Of a DNA stretch of 64,000 nucleotides, positions 18,736-29,300 are shown piece by piece. Position 1 is the first letter of the stretch; each line of letters begins with the position of its first letter. This DNA is from Bacteroidales bacterium (lineage in GTDB: Bacteria; Bacteroidota; Bacteroidia; Bacteroidales; M50B96). The position numbers and the translations under genes are program-made. The stretch spans positions 112,647 through 176,646 of the forward strand of contig JAIOYV010000001.1 of NCBI GenBank assembly GCA_021740905.1, read 5' to 3'. Below the pieces are notes generated by a model. That model was not told the DNA's origin. It saw only the letters and a program-made list of their open reading frames with translations, and made no database searches.

Positions 18736-18755
18736 TTCTGCAAACGTTTGCGGAA
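18736..18755. promoter_or_regulatory. LacI/GalR-type operator
   Basis: The site TTCTGCAAACGTTTGCGGAA contains the perfect 12-bp palindrome GCAAACGTTTGC (18740-18751), the classic core of LacI/GalR-family operators with a central CG. It lies between the divergent SusC and GH5 genes, 92 bp beyond the distal TACATCA box. A near copy is at 35486-35505. No LacI-family gene is in the window. Confidence 0.7.
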
Positions 18756-18958
18756 TAAATAAAGAAACCAATGGAAATTGTAGAAAGGAGAAGATGTTGG
18801 AGATAATTTGCTCAAATTTGAACTCTAAATGATACCCTTTTGCTGATTTTGGGATGAAATAATAATAAATCTCAACCATAAAACATCTAACACCTTGATT
18901 ATAAGCATTTTACCAACTTCGACAAATCAATGATAATTCGAATATTTATCTGTATTTA

Positions 18959-18990
18959 TTTGTGAATGAGGTCGTAAAAAACTAAATTTG
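18959..18990 (+). promoter_or_regulatory. Promoter of the GH5 gene
   Basis: TTTG (18959-18962), a 20-bp spacer and TAAATTTG (18983-18990) match the Bacteroidota sigma-ABfr consensus exactly. Predicted initiation is near 18997, giving a leader of about 25 nt before the start codon at 19022. Unlike the operon A and B promoters this one has a full consensus and no TACATCA boxes at the corresponding place. Confidence 0.75.
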
Positions 18991-19021
18991 AAATATTATA
19001 AACACAAAATGATTTTACAAT

Positions 19022-21826
19022 ATGAATAAAAAATTTCTACTCATAATATTCCTGACATACCTCAGCTCAGGACTCATTTATTCTCAAAAATCGTGTGACA
19101 ACAAGGCAATAATATCCAAAAACTCAGGATCGGATGGGGCGGCTGCCAAATCCATCGGCCCTCATTTGTTGCGCACTAGTGGCAAGAATATCATCAATCA
19201 AAACCTTGACACTATACTACTCAGGGGTATGGGTCTGGGTGGCTGGATGTTGCAAGAAGGCTATATGTTGCAAACCTCTGGCTTTGCAAATGCCCAGTAC
19301 CAAATTAGGGCCAAGATTGAAGATTTGATCGGTTCAATCAATACTGACACTTTTTATAATGCATGGCTGGCCAATCATGTTCGAAAAGTAGATATTGATT
19401 CCTTAAAATCGTGGGGTTTCAATTCTGTGCGCTTACCTATGCACTATAATCTTTTCACAATGCCCATTGAAGACGAACCTGTTCCCGGACAAAACACATG
19501 GTTAGATAAAGGTTTTGAATTGACTGATAGTTTGATATCATGGTGCGAGCAAAACGAGATGTATGTTATCCTCGACCTACATGCAGCTCCCGGAGGGCAA
19601 GGGGCAGATCAAGCAATTTCTGATTATGACCCGACCAAACCATCGCTTTGGGAGAGCCAACAGAACAGAGATAAAACCGTGGCATTGTGGAAGAAAATGG
19701 CAGAGCGCTATGCCGATGAGCAATGGGTTGCCGGATACGACCTCCTGAACGAAACCAATTGGAACTTGCCCGGCAATACAGCATTAAAAAATCTATATCT
19801 CGAAATCACTGATAGCATACGAACCGTCGATTCCACGCATATTCTTTTCATAGAAGGCAATTGGTTTGCCAACGACTTTTCCGGATTAACTCCCCCCTGG
19901 GACAACAATATTGTATATGCCCCGCATAAATATTGGTCGTACAACGACCAGGCTTCCATTCAGTGGGTTTTAGATATTAGAAACCAATACAATGTACCCA
20001 TTTGGTTTGGAGAAAGTGGAGAAAATTCCAACACTTGGTTTCGCGATGCCATCCGGTTATTGGAAGACCATAACATAGGTTGGGCATGGTGGCCAATGAA
20101 AAAGGTGGAATCTATATCCGGCCCTCTGTCAATTGCAAAGTCTCTTGAGTATCAAACCATATTGGATTATTGGAACGGATTAGGTGCCACACCAACAATG
20201 GCTTATGCCAAATCAGCTTTAATGGATTTTGCAGAAAAGCATAAGATTGAAAACTGTGAATACCATAAGGATGTAGTCGATGCCATGTTCCGACAAGTTT
20301 ATTCTGATGAAACTGTTCCATATAACAAACAAGATATTCCAGGTATCGTGTATTCTTCTGATTACTCGATGGGGGTTATCGGAGAAGCCTATTTCGACAG
20401 TGTGGCTGCAACCTATCAGTTATCAACAGGAAACTTTACTGCCTGGAACACCGGTTGGGAATTCAGAAACGATGGGGTTGATATTGAAACCTGCACTGAT
20501 ATTATGAACTCAAATGGTTATGCCATTGGCTGGTTAGAAAAAGGGGAATGGATGCAATATGATGTAAACGTAGCCAATAGTGCAGTTTATGATATTCAAG
20601 TAAGGATAGCTTCGGGATCACCCGGCGGAAAATTTCATTTTTCTTCTGGAAATGCAGATATCACCAGTCACTCTAACTTATCAAGTACAGGAGGCTGGAA
20701 CAACTGGGCAACTGTATTTATCTCTGGTGCTGTTTTATATTCAAGCGATGAGAAAATTAAATTTCATGTTGACCATGAAGGATTTAATTTGAACAGCTTC
20801 AAGTTTATCGAAACAGGACCAATTTCCTCCATTGCTACTAAGTATATGGCAGCTGTTACTGTCGACCACCAAAGTATTCAGATGAATGCCAATAAATTCA
20901 TCGATACTGCATTGCCAGTTGCACCGGGAGGTTTTGAAATTTCTGTAAATGGAAATAGTGTGCCAATCACAAATATCTCGGTTGATGCAAATAACCCGAG
21001 AATCATTCACTTTACCCTTGATTACAGTTTGCAATATTTTGAAACGATTAAAATATCCTATTCCGGAAATCAGGTTTTGGCAACCGATGGAACCGCACTA
21101 TCAGGTTTTACGCTTGAAGATGTGAAGAACATGGTTGATTTTGCACACCCCATTCCCGGCAAAATTGAAGCAGAGGATTTTTTGGTACAGTCGGGTGTTG
21201 AGTTAGAAACCACTTCGGATGTGGGTGGTGGCCAGAACATTGGATATCTCGATCCGGGTGATTATTTGGATTATGAAGTCCATGTAAATACGACAGGAGT
21301 TTATAATGTTGACTACAGAACGGCTGCCCAATACGGCACCGGCACATTGCAATTGCAAGTATTGGACAGTGCTGGAAATGCAAGCACATTACAAACTGTA
21401 ACTTTTGCATCCACAGGGGGTTGGCAAACCTGGGCGACAAACTCCGGGACAGCCATTTTGACGAAAGGCAGACATATTTTTCGTATCCTGATAACCCAGG
21501 CTCCTTTCAATTTGAATTGGTTTGAGTTTTCACTTTTATATTCGATGGACAACCCCAATACTGATTCCTTTACGAGAATACAAGTAAGCCCAAATCCTGG
21601 TAATGGTATTTATTTCCTCGATGCTAAATTAGATGTGGTGCAGGATGTTCATATAAAAATCCATACGATCAATGGCGGGTTAATTTATTCGAAAGAATTC
21701 GAAAAGGTATCGCAATTCCAGGATAGTATTTCATTATCCGGTTTTCCCGATGGTTCTTATTTTATGATCATTCTTTTGGAAAATGGGAGCTTCTATACGG
21801 ATAAATTATTGAAGATTTGCGATTAG
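19022..21826 (+). CDS. GH5 beta-glucanase with two CBM6-like domains and T9SS sorting domain
   Basis: The 934-residue secreted protein has a signal peptide (cleavage near residue 21), a GH5 (beta/alpha)8 domain of about residues 45-395 with acid/base Glu244 in DLLNETNW and nucleophile Glu331 in IWFGESGE, a first CBM6-like domain (about 430-595), a linker beta-sandwich domain (about 600-715), a second CBM6-like domain starting PGKIEAEDF (about 718-840) and a C-terminal T9SS sorting domain starting around VSPNPGNGIY. GLGGWMLQEGYM is typical of exo-beta-1,3-glucanase-like GH5 members. It is transcribed divergently from operon A. Its likely role is extracellular attack on laminarin or mixed-linkage beta-glucan; the subfamily cannot be fixed from sequence alone. 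Confidence 0.9.
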   Translation: MNKKFLLIIFLTYLSSGLIYSQKSCDNKAIISKNSGSDGAAAKSIGPHLLRTSGKNIINQNLDTILLRGMGLGGWMLQEGYMLQTSGFANAQYQIRAKIEDLIGSINTDTFYNAWLANHVRKVDIDSLKSWGFNSVRLPMHYNLFTMPIEDEPVPGQNTWLDKGFELTDSLISWCEQNEMYVILDLHAAPGGQGADQAISDYDPTKPSLWESQQNRDKTVALWKKMAERYADEQWVAGYDLLNETNWNLPGNTALKNLYLEITDSIRTVDSTHILFIEGNWFANDFSGLTPPWDNNIVYAPHKYWSYNDQASIQWVLDIRNQYNVPIWFGESGENSNTWFRDAIRLLEDHNIGWAWWPMKKVESISGPLSIAKSLEYQTILDYWNGLGATPTMAYAKSALMDFAEKHKIENCEYHKDVVDAMFRQVYSDETVPYNKQDIPGIVYSSDYSMGVIGEAYFDSVAATYQLSTGNFTAWNTGWEFRNDGVDIETCTDIMNSNGYAIGWLEKGEWMQYDVNVANSAVYDIQVRIASGSPGGKFHFSSGNADITSHSNLSSTGGWNNWATVFISGAVLYSSDEKIKFHVDHEGFNLNSFKFIETGPISSIATKYMAAVTVDHQSIQMNANKFIDTALPVAPGGFEISVNGNSVPITNISVDANNPRIIHFTLDYSLQYFETIKISYSGNQVLATDGTALSGFTLEDVKNMVDFAHPIPGKIEAEDFLVQSGVELETTSDVGGGQNIGYLDPGDYLDYEVHVNTTGVYNVDYRTAAQYGTGTLQLQVLDSAGNASTLQTVTFASTGGWQTWATNSGTAILTKGRHIFRILITQAPFNLNWFEFSLLYSMDNPNTDSFTRIQVSPNPGNGIYFLDAKLDVVQDVHIKIHTINGGLIYSKEFEKVSQFQDSISLSGFPDGSYFMIILLENGSFYTDKLLKICD

Positions 21827-22032
21827 TGTTTTTAGCATGAAAACTAATAGTAATGAGCTTAAACTTGACAAAAATTACATGAGTATTGAGATCAATCAGC
21901 AAGTAATGCAAATTATTGTAAATCTGTTATAATTAGCTGAATGTAATGGTATTGAAGGTGATATTATGAAATACAAGAGGTCGGGTTGAAATCAATATAA
22001 TTGGCATTATAATTGGAACGTCGCCTCCCATT

Positions 22033-22629
22033 ATGAAAATATCAAGCATAATACTTCTTATCCTTATTTGCTGCCATTGTTCTTTTTCTCAGGAAAAGGA
22101 AAAGAAGCCAACAGAAAGTGAAAAAAATACGGGATCCAATATCGACTGGTGTTTCGAAAAAAAATATAAATATCCCTTTTATGGTCCTCATGTTCCTCCC
22201 TATATTGCTTTACAAATTGGGTACGATGGATTCAATTCTTCTTTTTTGGAAGCTGGATTAGCTTTTAATATAGGTCATATTTGTGTTTCTTCAAGTACAG
22301 GAGCTATAGTAGGTGGTAGCACTAGCTATAAGAGACATTTTTCAAACAATATTGAGGGTATTGAAACTGAAATCGGTTTTTATAGCGTAGTTTCAATGGG
22401 GGTCAATATTAATTACACTTATACTGAAAAATTTTCAACAATAGGTGTAAAACCCTTTATAGGTGTGTCGCTTTACCATTTTCAATTATTGTGGGGATAC
22501 AATTTCTTTTCTGATAAGAAGAATGGGATTGAAAATTTGCCCCATAGTTCTTTCAAGCTTCGTTATACGATTCCACTAATTAATATAGATAAGGAGAAGA
22601 AAAAACTACAAAAACGGAATCATCGTTGA
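22033..22629 (+). CDS. Secreted protein of unknown function, probable small beta-barrel
   Basis: The 198-residue protein has an N-terminal signal sequence ending near CHCSFSQ and a lysine/glutamate-rich segment, followed by alternating hydrophobic and aromatic strands (IALQIGYDG, AGLAFNIGH, GINPFIGVSLYHF-like) consistent with a small outer-membrane barrel. A cysteine in CHCSFS could be mistaken for a lipobox, but the SQE following it suggests signal peptidase I cleavage. I do not recognise a named family. It lies after the GH5 gene with a 206-bp gap and converges with operon B; there is no evidence that it takes part in glucan use. Confidence 0.6.
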   Translation: MKISSIILLILICCHCSFSQEKEKKPTESEKNTGSNIDWCFEKKYKYPFYGPHVPPYIALQIGYDGFNSSFLEAGLAFNIGHICVSSSTGAIVGGSTSYKRHFSNNIEGIETEIGFYSVVSMGVNINYTYTEKFSTIGVKPFIGVSLYHFQLLWGYNFFSDKKNGIENLPHSSFKLRYTIPLINIDKEKKKLQKRNHR

Positions 22630-22708
22630 AAATCTTTGTGGTCATTCTGTGATTTGCTCAGGCAGTTGAAATAATAGGTGTTTTATAAAAGTCACCCTTA
22701 AACAAAAT

Positions 22709-22740
22709 GCTTGCACGGACACCAACGGCAACCGGCAAGC
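22709..22740. terminator. Possible terminator hairpin between convergent genes
   Basis: GCTTGC (22709-22714) pairs with GCAAGC (22735-22740), extended by CGG/CCG across a bulge. It lies in the 144-bp gap between the convergent 198-residue gene and operon B. The T-tract is poor on both strands, so the call is weak. Confidence 0.3.
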
Positions 22741-22773
22741 TACAAAAACTAGTATGAAAAAATTCTACTTTCT

Positions 22774-23151
22774 CTAATTCAATTCGCCGTTCGGAAAAAC
22801 TGAAACTGTTTCCGGAACGGATAGATTATCGAAGGCATCCATGGTATAAACCGAAATGTCGTATCCCTTTATTTCCAAACCTGTTAAATGGTAGGAAGTG
22901 ATCATCGAATCGATGGTCACGGTGCTGTCCATGTAGTCGATAAATATCTTTTTGGCAATATCTCCGGTTGGATTATCCCATTTTAACCGAACTTGTTTCA
23001 AGCCCGGAATCTTTGTTAAATTAGTCACTTTGGGTGAATATACCTTGTTGATATCGAGATAATCGGAATAATTATCATCCATTTTTGCACAACTTAAAAA
23101 TTGGAATGTTGTCAGGGCTATCAGTAGAACATAAATAAATATTTTTCTCAT
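22774..23151 (-). CDS. Short DUF4998-like lipoprotein
   Basis: The 125-residue lipoprotein (Cys21 in FLSC) contains DDNYSDYLDINKVYSPKV followed by a fibronectin III-like strand pattern (LKQVRLKWDNPTGDIAKK). This resembles the N-terminal part of DUF4998 proteins, which are found at the end of SusC/SusD operons and probably bind glycans. Related proteins usually continue for another 100 or more residues after the SVPETVS region, so this may be a truncated or minimal version. It is the last gene of operon B, 11 bp after the preceding gene. Confidence 0.6.
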   Translation of the reverse strand: MRKIFIYVLLIALTTFQFLSCAKMDDNYSDYLDINKVYSPKVTNLTKIPGLKQVRLKWDNPTGDIAKKIFIDYMDSTVTIDSMITSYHLTGLEIKGYDISVYTMDAFDNLSVPETVSVFPNGELN

Positions 23152-23162
23152 CTTTTCCTGTT

Positions 23163-24392
23163 TTAAATGTCTACGTCATCGAGACCATAAATAGTAATCT
23201 CCGATCCATTTACATATATTTCGCTTCCAAAACCGGAAGTAATGCTGAACTTCAGGTATCGAAATGGCTCTGTTACCTGATCAAAAGTAAACATGTGTCC
23301 ATTTAAAGCCTCTACTAGATCAGCCTGGGGTACATTTCCATCGTCATCCTTTGGATCGTGTATCTCAAATTCTTTTGTCAGTGTCCAGGTTTGCAGGTCA
23401 TTACTCAAGTAGATTTTGAAAGACTTCAAATTCTCACTTTGATAGTAATATGGAATAGCACTTACCCCTTGATTCTCTGCATCAGAGTACCAGTATGCGC
23501 GTTGCCAAATCTTAAATCGGTTTGCTATAACATATTTGTGTAGGTCGATTACAATGTCGAGCGGATAGTTAAGTGCTCCGCCATTGTTATCGCGGCTTAT
23601 CATAAAATAGCTGTTGTCGTTTGGGTTGTCGTTATGATCGATTACATCATCCCAAAAATTTTGGGTTACTCCCTCCCAGGCATTTCCATCAACGGATAGA
23701 TTGCTAATAAGTGTCCATGAAGATTTATCAATTTTTTGTTCAAATTTTGGAATGGCTTTGTCGACAAACAACAAGTCCGTTTTATTCCCAACAAGGTCTT
23801 CAATCATTGCAGAAAACTCATATTCTACAGAATCCAGGCCACCCACATAAAAACTATACTCCGCGAAATTTGAGGATAAAATCTTAAAGGTGTCAATATC
23901 AGGCCCCTTATAATATAGATAAACAAACACTGTTTTGTTTGAAGCATTGGACCAGGAAACACTTACACCTCCTAATTCCGATTCAACGACCATACTCTCC
24001 TGTACCAAATGGATGAAAGAGACTAAAGGGGTTACTTCAGCTTCAACCGATTCTGATGCATTGTTATGATGATCAACCGCAAACAATTCAATGTTCTTTG
24101 GTAATGTGTCGTTAAATCCATCTACTTCGATAGAACTAAGATAGTGACTCGATACTTTAAATACCTCATGACCTACTGAGTTTACATACTTCGCTTTTAC
24201 AAAAAGCACATCATTATCTTCAGGTAAAGAGTACTCTATTATTGCTCCACCATTTGTTGGAATAACATTAGTGACTTCTATTTTTCCCGGCGGTGTTGTA
24301 TCATCCGATTCCTTCTTACATGCCCACACAAACAGGATAATCAGCACCAGCACAACATATATTATTAGATTCTTCGTTTTCATTTCTTTCAT
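23163..24392 (-). CDS. Surface glycan-binding lipoprotein (DUF4959/DUF5000-like)
   Basis: The 409-residue protein has a lipobox VWAC (Cys25, or Cys22 if Met4 is used). It shows the three-domain layout of Bacteroidota proteins annotated DUF4959, DUF5126 and DUF5000: two fibronectin III-like domains (about 30-125 and 126-220) and a C-terminal discoidin-like domain (about 225-405) with NRFKIWQRAYWYS and FRYLKFSI. Such proteins follow SusC/SusD and are presumed surface glycan binders. Its start lies 10 bp after the end of the SusD gene, so it is co-transcribed in operon B. Confidence 0.8.
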   Translation of the reverse strand: MKEMKTKNLIIYVVLVLIILFVWACKKESDDTTPPGKIEVTNVIPTNGGAIIEYSLPEDNDVLFVKAKYVNSVGHEVFKVSSHYLSSIEVDGFNDTLPKNIELFAVDHHNNASESVEAEVTPLVSFIHLVQESMVVESELGGVSVSWSNASNKTVFVYLYYKGPDIDTFKILSSNFAEYSFYVGGLDSVEYEFSAMIEDLVGNKTDLLFVDKAIPKFEQKIDKSSWTLISNLSVDGNAWEGVTQNFWDDVIDHNDNPNDNSYFMISRDNNGGALNYPLDIVIDLHKYVIANRFKIWQRAYWYSDAENQGVSAIPYYYQSENLKSFKIYLSNDLQTWTLTKEFEIHDPKDDDGNVPQADLVEALNGHMFTFDQVTEPFRYLKFSITSGFGSEIYVNGSEITIYGLDDVDI

Positions 24393-24402
24393 CTTTAAAA
24401 TT

Positions 24403-26316
24403 TTACCATCCCGGATTTTGTACCAGGTTCGAATTTCTAATTATCTCATCCAATTTAATGGGTTGCAGGTAATCGCGAGGCGAAATAAACGAACGTTGTG
24501 AGACATTTGTAATCAGGTAAAAATATTGCTCAGTGGCCTGATTAATACTTAGCCCTTTGATAGGTGTGGAAAAAAGATTATGTGCCATCTTCCATCTTCT
24601 CACATCAAAATAGCGATGTCCCTCGAAGGCCATTTCTATCATCCGCTCTTGCTGAATTATTTCAGCTAAACCCTCTTTGTTTAGATGTTTGTTTGGGATC
24701 GAGGCATAAGGGCCACTCCAGGCATCTTCTACAGAAGGTACTCCCGACCGGGCGCGTATTTTGTTAAGTGCCTGATAAACTTCTGCATCTGGCCCTTGAT
24801 ACTGATTGTACGCTTCGGCATAGTTCAGGTACAATTCGGCCAAACGGATCATTGGCCAGGCATAAGTAACCAGTTTATCGTAGGTATCGCCCTGCGAATC
24901 CATGTGGTTAATTTTCTTTAGGCCATAACCGGTCAGCAAGTTATCATTGCTCTCGTTTTGTTTTCCATGGATTTCGCCAAAGCGCATTTTTAAATTGAAT
25001 TTCGTTCCCCAGGTGCGATTGTACCCACGGTCGAAAGCAATGGAAGCATAGAAACGAGGCTCTCGCTGCAGGTGCAATTTAAGCGTATTTTCACCCATCT
25101 GCGCATGATACTTGTCCTCTTCGGGTACCGGGACTATGTCGTATCGCTGGTCGTAATCAAAGCTACTATCATCGGTGATTGGTAACCCATTTTTTGTATA
25201 ATAAAGTTCCACCATCCGCAACGAAGGAGAAATCCACTTCCAGGCAGCCTCGTTCGACGAGGAAGCAGGGTTTTTCATAAGCGTACCTGCCTGCAAGCTC
25301 CACCATTCGCCATTGATGGGAGTGGAATGTCCCCACACAAGTTCACTGTTCCATTTATCCGTGAACATGTAGCGATAATTGTACAAAGCCTGAATTTCTT
25401 CCTGTTCAATTAGGGTCGAATCTACATTCGTCAATTCTTCTGTAAACTCATATAGCGATATGCCTGCACTTTCAGCTAAATCTATTGCTTCTTTCGCAGC
25501 ATCGGCAGCTAATTTCCATTTCTCGGAATCATAATTCAAATTGAATAATTTCTGTCCTTCGTGGTCGGTAAAAGTTGAATAATATTCCGAGTTTCCATTA
25601 AACAAAGGACTTGCTGCATACAACAATACCCTTGATTTTAGACTGGCAGCAATTATTTTATCCACCCTGCCCAATTCGTTTATCGAGCTAACTCTGGGGG
25701 GCAAATTCTCCATAGCCAGATCGATAGTATTTACAATGTAGGCAAAACACTCATCCACCGTATTTCTTTTCACTCGAACTTCCTCAACTGATGCTGAAAT
25801 TGGTAAGTTTACATCAACTATCGGGATAGGGCCATACGTAGCAACCAACATAAAATGATAATAGGCTTTTAGAAATTCTGCTTCGGCAGCCCACTGGTCT
25901 TTCTCTTCATCGGTCATGTCGCGCACATTGTAGATATTTTCAATCAGGATGTTGCAATCCCTTATACCCCGATAAAACGATTCGACACCCGCTCCGGTAG
26001 CTCCATAACCCGACCATAAGCTCAGGATTGGATCGGTGGTGTTTTGGCTTCCACGCATCAAGTTAATCCCTTGTACATTATGAGCTGTGGGTGCAGTTAT
26101 TTCATCCGTAGCCATCATATACGTTGAAAAGAGGGCATCGTATTTTGGAAGATAATGGTAACAAGTCGCCAGGGCAGTATAGGCTTCCTCTTTCCTTTCA
26201 AAAAGAAGTTCTAGCTCCTGTATTTTGTCTGGGACGATATCGAGATAGTCTTTACATCCAGGGCCAATAACAAGTATGCCGAAAATTAGTGCCTGAAATA
26301 TATTTTTAACTTTCAT
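24403..26316 (-). CDS. SusD/RagB-family lipoprotein (operon B)
   Basis: The 637-residue protein has a lipobox GPGC (Cys21). It has the SusD fold: AEFLKAYYHFMLVATYGPIPIVD near residues 145-170, the helical SRVLLYAASPLFNG segment, and the C-terminal YAWPMIRLAELYLNYAEAYNQ, RSGVPSV and ERMIEMAFEGHRYFDVRRWK motifs. It is longer than the operon A SusD (637 against 494), which suggests a different ligand size or shape. It starts 11 bp after the SusC gene, confirming the pair. Confidence 0.96.
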   Translation of the reverse strand: MKVKNIFQALIFGILVIGPGCKDYLDIVPDKIQELELLFERKEEAYTALATCYHYLPKYDALFSTYMMATDEITAPTAHNVQGINLMRGSQNTTDPILSLWSGYGATGAGVESFYRGIRDCNILIENIYNVRDMTDEEKDQWAAEAEFLKAYYHFMLVATYGPIPIVDVNLPISASVEEVRVKRNTVDECFAYIVNTIDLAMENLPPRVSSINELGRVDKIIAASLKSRVLLYAASPLFNGNSEYYSTFTDHEGQKLFNLNYDSEKWKLAADAAKEAIDLAESAGISLYEFTEELTNVDSTLIEQEEIQALYNYRYMFTDKWNSELVWGHSTPINGEWWSLQAGTLMKNPASSSNEAAWKWISPSLRMVELYYTKNGLPITDDSSFDYDQRYDIVPVPEEDKYHAQMGENTLKLHLQREPRFYASIAFDRGYNRTWGTKFNLKMRFGEIHGKQNESNDNLLTGYGLKKINHMDSQGDTYDKLVTYAWPMIRLAELYLNYAEAYNQYQGPDAEVYQALNKIRARSGVPSVEDAWSGPYASIPNKHLNKEGLAEIIQQERMIEMAFEGHRYFDVRRWKMAHNLFSTPIKGLSINQATEQYFYLITNVSQRSFISPRDYLQPIKLDEIIRNSNLVQNPGW

Positions 26317-26327
26317 AATCTTTTATT

Positions 26328-29300
26328 TTAAAAATTAGCCTGAATACCAATATTATATACTTTCTGGGTAGGATAGCCTAAACCGTATCCGGCCATTTCT
26401 GGATCCCACATTTTAAATTTACTAAAAGTCAGCAAGTTTAAGCCACTAAAATAGACCCGCAACTTGGAGAAGTATTTTTTGTCCCAGCGTTCGGTAGGAA
26501 AAGAATACCCAAACTCAATGCTTTTAAGACGAACAAAACTTCCATTTCTGAGCCACCATGTAGAAGGTTTTTCGTTGTTTGCACTGGTGGTTGTCGAAAG
26601 CCGTGGCCAAAAGGCATAAGGGTCAGGGTTATCTTCCGACCAGTGGTTATCAGCAATAATATCCAGCGCATTTCTGTCATTAATGAAAGGGGCTATCGAG
26701 GTAGGGTCGATAAAAAAGGATTGATTTGCGGATCCCTGCATAAAGAAAGAGAAATCGATATTTTTATATACCGTCGAAATCCCAAATCCAAATACCATTT
26801 CAGGAACTGTTGGAAATCCAATCGGAACCATATCATTATCATCAATTTTTCCGTCTTCGTTTATGTCAACATACTTTATGTCGCCGGGACCATAACTTCC
26901 GGCATCTTCCGAAAAATCAGCACCTACGGCATAGCCAAACTGATTGGGTGAATTTATAGCATCGTTCACATCCACAAACAGCCGCTCGGCAACAAGGCCA
27001 CGCAACTGGTTTGCAGGTTGGCCAATCCTGCTCATATAAGGATAGGGATAATCAGGTTCACCATTTTCGGTTACCTCGTTGGTAGCATAGGTAAAGTTTG
27101 CCCTGGCCGACATCCAGAATTTCCCGGAGAAGGCGTAGTTCATATCCAAGGAAGCATCGATACCATGCGACTTCATTTCGCCAATGTTGCTCCATATCTC
27201 TGCACTCGACCCAACGGTTTCGGGGAGGTATTCCCGTTTCATGTATATCTGTGTCCGATGTTCATTGAAATAATCAATCATAAAAGTCATCATATCCCAC
27301 AACCCCAGCTCTATCCCATAATTGGTCTTTCGGGCAATTTCCCAGGTAATATCAGGATTTGAATATCTGACAACCGAATATCCCGGATAGTTGACATCAA
27401 AATTATTTCCGAAGTTGTAGCCCATCCCGGCGTTCTGAAGGTTTACATTGGAGAGATAAAGGAATCGATCATCGGCTGTCCAGATATCATCCTTACCCAC
27501 CAAACCATACGTATATTTCAACTTAAAAAGATTAATTGTAGGTTTTAGCTTTTCAAAGAATTTCTGGTTCGATACAATCCAACCAAAACCCATGGATGGA
27601 AAAAACCCAAAACGATGATCCTCGGCAAATCGCTCAGAACCATTGTAGCCAAAGTTTAACTCGGTGAAATATCTACTATCAAAAGCATAAGTTGCCCTGC
27701 CAGACAATCCTAAATTCCTCGATGGCAGAGTTGAAAGATACGTGGCCCCTCCGGTAGTATTTAATGCCTCGCTGCGGTAGGTTGCAAGCAAGGCTCCTAC
27801 CCTGTGTTTTTTGGCAAATGCACGATCGTATTGGGTTACCATCTCGAAATAGGCTTTGCTGTTTGCATAACTGCCCGTACTAAATTCGTTGATGTATTCT
27901 GTACCTTCCTGCAATTGCGTCAGGCTGAAATTTGTGCCATTGATGCTACTGTTATTGATCCCATAAAAGAAGGGTAAAAAGCTACGCTCGTTTGAATTCT
28001 GACTATATGAACGTATCGATGCCATGGCCCGTAAGTTCAATCCTTTGGTGATAAACTCCAAATCCTGTTCGAGTTGAACCAGCGACAATATGGTTGACGA
28101 AAAGCGATCCTTAAACCCTCTCACCATCTCGGCATAGGGGTTTGGTGTCGAGTTGATCGAACCCTCATAACCAAATAGGGTATGATTCAAATATTGATAA
28201 TCTCCTGTCTTTTCATAGTACTGCGGATAATTTACAGGATTGGCCTGCATGACCTGATTGAAGATATCGTTTGCTTCAGTTTTTGGGCCATTGTATTTGT
28301 CGAACAAGGAGGAAAACTTCACCTTGATTCTAGTCGTTCTCGTGAGCTTGATATTTACGTTGGCCCGCAGGTTATACCTGTTGATATCAATATTGTTGTT
28401 GAAGTTATTGAGTGGGTCGACTTTAAGCAAGCCATTTTCGTTGGTGTACGATGCTGACAAATAGTATTGCGCTACATCGCCACCACCATTTATGTTTAAG
28501 TTTGCTTTTTTGTTGATGGTGGATGTTTTAAACAACTCATCGTACCAATCAACATTGGGGTATAGCTCGGGATGGAGGTTGTTCCTTGTCCCCTCAATCT
28601 TCATTTTATCGTAGCGAAGCGATACGGTAGGATATCGTGTCCGAAGGGCTTCGTTGTACAACTCCATATAGTCGACCCCGTCCAGGAATGTATTGGTCAT
28701 GGTGGGTGTTGAAATCGAATTTTCATACCGGATAGAAATTCGGGCTTTCCCTTTTTTACCTTCCTTGGTGGTCACATATATTACTCCGTTTGCCCCTTTC
28801 GATCCATAGAGCGATGTGGCGGTTGCATCTTTCATAATAGAGAAACTGGCAATGTTGTCAGGCTCAATACGGGCGAGGTCTTCAGAAGAAACTTCCAAAC
28901 CATCAATTAAAATCAAGGGGCTGTTTTTGTAGCCAAACGAAGTTACCCCCCGGATGAAGAACTCCGCATTGTCGTTACCCGGTTCTCCCGATCGCTGATA
29001 GGCAATGATACCAGACATCTTGCCCGCAAGGGCAGCTGTGATGTTGGATGATGGCTGCCTCAATTCGCCTGGGTTAATGGTATTTATCGATGCTATTACG
29101 CTCTCCTTTCGTTGCTTTTGAAAAGCAACAACTTGAATGTCGTCAAGCATTTCGGAGCTTTCTTTCAGAATTAAATTAATTACCTCGTTCCCATTCACAT
29201 GCCGGAGTTGTGTTTCGTAACCCACAAAAGAAAATTGAATTGTATCGGTAGGTTTTACCTTATCCAATACATACTTTCCATCTACTGATGTTGAAGTCCC

